64,000 nt of DNA, taken from assembly GCF_900142395.1 (NCBI RefSeq), contig NZ_FRAS01000003.1, positions 186,001 to 250,000 on the forward strand, given 5' to 3'. Position 1 is the stretch's first letter. The number at the start of each line of letters is the position of its first letter. The notes below the pieces were generated by a model. The model was given only the letters and a program-made list of their open reading frames with translations. It had not been told where the DNA came from and ran no database searches. The stretch comes from Hymenobacter psychrotolerans DSM 18569. GTDB lineage: Bacteria; Bacteroidota; Bacteroidia; Cytophagales; Hymenobacteraceae. Below are positions 61,201 through 64,000 of this stretch, piece by piece. Both the position numbers and the translations under genes were made by a program.

Positions 61201-62702
61201 GTACCCACTTCCAATGCCACGCGGGTTACTTCGCCGGCAAACAGGTTGAGCGAGTCCACCATCTGGTTCAGGTTCTGCTTCAATTGCAGCAGCTCCCCTT
61301 TCACATCGACGGTGATTTTCTGCGACAAGTCGCCTTTAGCTACGGCCGTGGCTACGTTGGCAATGTCCCGCACCTGAAGCGTCAGGTTCGAGGCCATGTT
61401 ATTTACGTTGTCGGTGAGCTCCTTCCACACACCGGCCACGTTCGGCACGCTGGCCTGCCCGCCCAAGCGGCCTTCGGTACCTACTTCCTGCGCCACGCGG
61501 GTTACTTCGCCGGCAAACAGGTTGAGCGAGTCCACCATCTGGTTCAGGTTCTGCTTCAACTGCAGCAGCTCCCCTTTCACGTCCACCGTAATCTTCTGCG
61601 ACAAGTCGCCCTTGGCAACCGCCGTAGCTACGTTAGCAATGTCCCGTACCTGAAGTGTCAGGTTCGAGGCCATGTTATTTACGTTGTCGGTCAGGTCCTT
61701 CCAGATGCCCGATACGTTGGGCACCAGCGCCTGGCCACCCAGTTTACCTTCGGTGCCCACTTCCTGCGCCACACGGGTTACTTCGCCGGCAAACAGGTTG
61801 AGCGAGTCCACCATCTGGTTCAGGTTCTGCTTCAACTGCAGCAGCTCGCCCTTCACGTCCACGGTGATTTTCTGGGTCAGGTCGCCCTTAGCAACCGCCG
61901 TAGCCACGTTGGCAATGTCCCGCACCTGCGAAGTCAGGTTCGAGGCCATGTAGTTTACGTTGTCCGTCAGGTCTTTCCAGATGCCGCCTACGTTCGGAAC
62001 GCTGGCCTGGCCGCCAAGCTTGCCTTCAGTACCTACTTCCTGCGCCACGCGGGTCACTTCGCCGGCAAACAGGTTGAGGTTGTCAATCGTTTTGTTGATG
62101 GTTTCGGCCATCACCTTGAAGTCGCCCGACACCGGAATCTGGAAGGTTTCGTCCAGATTGCCTTTGCTGATGTTCTTGAGCACTTTGCCTACCTCCAACA
62201 CCGGCACGGCAATGCTGTCTACCAGCCCGTTGATGTTATTGATCATGTCGCGCCAGAAACCGGCGGCATTGTCGGCGGAGGCGCGGGCTTTCAGGTTGCC
62301 TTCCACCCCGGCCACTTTCGAGATGCGCGACACCTCGCCGCCTACCCCGCCAATCATTTCCACCATGGAATTGTAGGCTTCGGCTATTTCGGCGAAGATG
62401 TCGTTGTTCTGCTTGGTCAGGCGCACCGATACGTCGCCTTTCTTAAAGGCGTCGAGGGCGTAGAGCACCCGGTTGAGCTGCTCATTTATATAGTCGGAGT
62501 TTTCCAGCGCGCCGCTGTCCCGGGCGTTGGAGCCTTTGGCACTGCCGCTGCGGCGGGTTGTGTCGCCCCGGGTATCGCCTACGTTCGAGGATCGGCCCCG
62601 GGCATTCCCGGCCATCTCGGGGGAAGTGCCGGCTGAGCTGGTATCAGCCGGAGTGGTGACGGCTGAGCGACGAGTGGTTGAGGAAGTCTTACCTGATGCC
62701 AT
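58284..62702 (-). CDS. Soluble methyl-accepting chemotaxis protein with tandem HAMP repeats
   Basis: A 1472-residue receptor without signal peptide, membrane helix or sensor domain. Residues 1-70 are Ser/Thr-rich, and about 70-208 form a first HAMP block. Eight 92-residue units fill 209-944, each containing [23 protein letters not shown] and [21 protein letters not shown] halves, and a divergent ninth lies at 945-1036. An MCP signalling hairpin (about 1037-1340) with its tip at [12 protein letters not shown] (1187-1198) follows, then a Pro/Ala/Lys-rich basic tail (1347-1472). Poly-HAMP arrays occur in Nik1-type osmosensing kinases and Aer2-type soluble receptors. ATG at 62702. First gene of the che operon. 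Confidence 0.95.
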   Translation of the reverse strand: MASGKTSSTTRRSAVTTPADTSSAGTSPEMAGNARGRSSNVGDTRGDTTRRSGSAKGSNARDSGALENSDYINEQLNRVLYALDAFKKGDVSVRLTKQNNDIFAEIAEAYNSMVEMIGGVGGEVSRISKVAGVEGNLKARASADNAAGFWRDMINNINGLVDSIAVPVLEVGKVLKNISKGNLDETFQIPVSGDFKVMAETINKTIDNLNLFAGEVTRVAQEVGTEGKLGGQASVPNVGGIWKDLTDNVNYMASNLTSQVRDIANVATAVAKGDLTQKITVDVKGELLQLKQNLNQMVDSLNLFAGEVTRVAQEVGTEGKLGGQALVPNVSGIWKDLTDNVNNMASNLTLQVRDIANVATAVAKGDLSQKITVDVKGELLQLKQNLNQMVDSLNLFAGEVTRVAQEVGTEGRLGGQASVPNVAGVWKELTDNVNNMASNLTLQVRDIANVATAVAKGDLSQKITVDVKGELLQLKQNLNQMVDSLNLFAGEVTRVALEVGTEGKLGGQADVPNVAGVWKELTDNVNNMASNLTLQVRDIANVATAVARGDLSQKMTVDVKGEILELKNILNQMVDSLNIFGDEVTRVAREVGTEGKLGGQASVPRVSGTWKDLTDNVNYMASNLTSQVRDIANVASAVAKGDLTQKMTVDVKGEILDLKNILNQMVDSLNIFAGEVTRVAREVGTEGILGGQASVPNVSGTWKDLTDNVNTMASNLTSQVRDIANVATAVAKGDLSQKVTVNVRGELLQLKENLNQMVDSLNTFGDEVTRVAREVGTEGKLGGQADVPNVRGTWKDLTDNVNFMAASLTSQVRDIANVTTAVARGDLSQKVSVDVKGELLDLKDNINRMVDSLNIFAGEVTRVAQEVGTEGKLGGQAEVPNVTGVWKDLTDNVNTLAANLTTQVRGIVKVVTGVSQGDLTQKLTLDAKGEVAELADTINRMVDDLNRLAQEVSRVAKVAGVEGKLTERATVGGVSGSWKEIVDTLNDLLESIASPVLEVSRVVRAISEGDLTQQVEIQTAGDIKSMADALNLAVDTLNDLLAEINDSSQVVGTSSEEMAAKGQEMSRVTVDVALAMQQMAEGAQNQALKTDQAFKLIEEIMQATKETAGKADIGIKAAILGEQTSQLGLKTVAEVVKNMEEISAAAAQTAKTIEVLSVRSQDISKSLGVITDIASQTNLLALNAAIEAARAGEAGRGFAVVAEEIRKLAEGSRRSASEIGTLVDDVKKDTTSAATAISTMEGRVLKGKNATFEASSAFKNIATSSGETLRTSRDILTATEVQKTSIGDVVKYVEEVVAIAEQTASGTQQVAGTAKQLSTSMHELTVSSQRLTDIADDLQLGLSNFQLIEYVEPEPEPLPLRRSVRSQPATAPATAPVRAPRRATPPAETTAESDTAASTSRTTAPSGSGQKAASGRKVARSAAAAAPEAPSTTSVRERRPASAASNGKAGTPADTAADKPAKKVRAKAKTSK
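59871..62078 (-). repeat. Eight tandem 276-bp repeats encoding HAMP units
   Basis: Eight in-frame copies of 276 bp (92 codons), from 61803-62078 (unit 1) to 59871-60146 (unit 8). Units 1-4 (60975-62078) are the most alike and share long identical DNA runs; units 5-7 carry the variant [15 protein letters not shown]. They are therefore not just conserved protein but recently homogenised DNA. Confidence 0.9.
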
Positions 62703-63053
62703 AAAAGCAAGGAATAGCGGGACGGGCGTTCGAGGGGAGCAAAGGTGGCGCGCAAGGCGCAAATCAGCCTGTGCCCAACTAGGCAAAGGTAGCGAATAGC
62801 CTCAATCTGCCGCCAATGATTATTCGGGAAGCAATAGTAAAGCAGAATTGACTTGCCATGAACCAGTTGCGGCGCTTTAGCTGTTGCCTGCTCACGGCCG
62901 AGGCCACCGGCCAGCCCCTATCCTTGCCGCTACTGCATCGGATAACGGATTATTGCAGCATCTTTGCGGCAAAATTCAACTTCTTGCCCGCTGCCGCGTT
63001 TTCTACTGAAAGCGCCTGTTCGCAGCCCCCTTTCCTGACTCTACATTCCACCC
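62703..63053. other. Divergent intergenic region between the HAMP receptor and topA
   Basis: A 351-base gap between divergent genes. It holds the likely che operon -7 element (62784-62791, minus strand) and, on the plus strand, a weak CATCTTTG match at 62959-62966 about 95 bases before topA. An open frame at 62858-63136 has no coding character. No repeat or RNA gene was seen. Confidence 0.5.
62784..62791 (-). promoter_or_regulatory. -7 promoter element (TACCTTTG) for the che operon
   Basis: On the minus strand TACCTTTG matches TAnnTTTG, 81 bases before the receptor ATG at 62702. No consensus -33 box at 19-base spacing. Confidence 0.5.
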
Positions 63054-64000
63054 ATGGTCAAAAATCTAGTCATCGTCGAATCGCCCGCGAAAGCCAAAAC
63101 CATAGAAGGCTATCTGGGGAAGGATTTCGTCGTTAAGTCGTCCTTCGGGCACGTCCGTGACCTGCCGAAGGATAACAATGCCATCGATATTGCCAATGGC
63201 TTTAAGCCCACGTATGTTGTATCGGCCGACAAACGCGAAATCATCAGCCAGCTCAAGAAACTGGCCAAGGAAGCCGAAACCGTATGGCTCGCGAGTGACG
63301 ATGACCGGGAGGGCGAAGCTATTTCCTGGCACCTGGCCGAGACGCTGAACCTGAGCGGCGGCGACAAGACGCGCCGCATCGTGTTCCGCGAAATCACGAA
63401 GAGTGCCATTCTGAATGCCATTGACAACCCGCGCGAAATAGACCTCAACCTGGTGAATGCCCAGCAGGCCCGCCGCGTGCTCGACCGGCTGGTAGGCTTC
63501 GAGCTGAGCCCGGTGCTGTGGAAGAAGGTGAAAACCGGCCTTTCCGCCGGCCGCGTGCAGAGCGTGGCAGTGCGCCTGGTGGTGGAGCGCGAGCGGGAAA
63601 TCAACCAGTTCAAGGTGTCGTCGGCGTACCGTGTGACGGCGCGCTTCGATGCCGGCAAAGGTGCCGTGCTGGAGGCCGACCTGCCGACGCGCTACAAGAC
63701 CCGCGAAGAGGCTGAGGCTTTCCTGGCCCGCTGCGTGGGCGCCGACTACCGCATCGAGAACCTGGAGAAGAAGCCGGGCAAGCGCAGCCCCGCGCCGCCC
63801 TTCACTACTTCTACGCTGCAGCAGGAAGCCTCGCGCAAGCTGGGCTTCTCGGTAGCGCAGACCATGAGCGTGGCCCAGAAGCTCTACGAAGCTGGTAAAA
63901 TCTCCTACATGCGTACCGACTCGGTGAACCTCTCGCAGGACGCCCTGGCGGCGGCGCAGGAGGAAATCAGCCGCGCATACGGACCGGAGTACGCCCAGAC
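63054..64000 (+). CDS. topA: DNA topoisomerase I, partial
   Basis: The window ends inside this gene; 315 codons are visible from the ATG at 63054. The Toprim domain starts LVIVESPAKAKTI (Glu9), with DDDREGE at 82-88. The active-site tyrosine is Tyr285 in KISYMRTDSVNLS. Type IA topoisomerase I relaxes negative supercoils. The C-terminal zinc-finger or basic repeats lie beyond the window. It is divergent from the che operon, sharing a 351-base promoter region. Confidence 0.96.
   Translation, partial: MVKNLVIVESPAKAKTIEGYLGKDFVVKSSFGHVRDLPKDNNAIDIANGFKPTYVVSADKREIISQLKKLAKEAETVWLASDDDREGEAISWHLAETLNLSGGDKTRRIVFREITKSAILNAIDNPREIDLNLVNAQQARRVLDRLVGFELSPVLWKKVKTGLSAGRVQSVAVRLVVEREREINQFKVSSAYRVTARFDAGKGAVLEADLPTRYKTREEAEAFLARCVGADYRIENLEKKPGKRSPAPPFTTSTLQQEASRKLGFSVAQTMSVAQKLYEAGKISYMRTDSVNLSQDALAAAQEEISRAYGPEYAQ

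Noticed and set aside
59871..62078. Possible CRISPR or satellite array
   Set aside because: The period is 276 bp without spacers, and it translates into HAMP units in one frame.
61284..62636. A 450-codon plus-strand frame across the HAMP repeats
   Set aside because: It is antisense to the receptor gene and repeats only because the coding strand repeats. No domain is recognisable.

Overview
The window reads as a chromosomal segment of a high-GC member of the Bacteroidota, most likely Hymenobacter or a close relative in the Cytophagales. Supporting signs are the gene order DUF177-rpmF-plsX-fabH-efp-accB-accC, DUF4290 next to murA, -7 promoter elements of the form TAnnTTTG, DUF3109 and DUF885 proteins, scarce Shine-Dalgarno sequences, and copies of a GTCATCCTGAGC-type dispersed repeat. 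Genes are densely packed on both strands, with intrinsic terminators between many of them. I saw no tRNA, rRNA, CRISPR array or prophage.

Layout. 1-7.5 kb: a transporter end, a membrane-anchored carboxypeptidase-regulatory-like protein, a redox module (FAD oxidoreductase, small membrane protein with a natural six-His tail, membrane polyferredoxin) and secreted proteins. 7.8-11.5 kb: three glycosyltransferases (soluble GT2, membrane GT2, GT-C-like). 12.4-15.2 kb: an arsenosugar-type cluster (DUF2064 glycosyltransferase, rhodanese lipoprotein, radical SAM ArsS, AhpD-like protein) with no arsM, followed by an ECF sigma/anti-sigma pair. 17-22 kb: semialdehyde dehydrogenase, YdcF, a thioredoxin-like gene overlapping a 27-residue membrane peptide, and DUF885. 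22-27 kb is accessory: a compositionally mosaic gene, a 21-bp minisatellite, a RAYT transposase flanked by two REP palindrome pairs, and a secreted NUC1-type nuclease. 26.8-35.7 kb: hydrolase, MFS, AI-2E-type permease, M28 peptidase, a HIT protein fused to a nuclease A inhibitor-like domain, greA with a terminator-like leader, a 2-hydroxyacid dehydrogenase and ksgA.

35.9-51 kb is mostly housekeeping: pepA, an AT-rich two-gene island with a PD-(D/E)XK-like protein, pdxA, an orphan HigA-like regulator, the fatty-acid/ribosomal cluster, efp-accBC, a UvrD-type helicase, DUF4290 and murA. MurA carries Asp where the fosfomycin-sensitive enzymes have Cys. 51-54 kb has a GAF protein, a decayed DUF3570-like remnant, a small membrane protein and an arginase-family enzyme.

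53.8-62.7 kb is a six-gene chemosensory operon on the minus strand: a 1472-residue soluble receptor built from tandem HAMP units, then CheW, CheY, CheB, CheA and a CheC-like protein. The receptor has no membrane segment or periplasmic sensor, and no cheR is present here. CheB has a receiver-like domain without its phospho-acceptor. This operon is the most unusual system in the window. The window ends inside topA.
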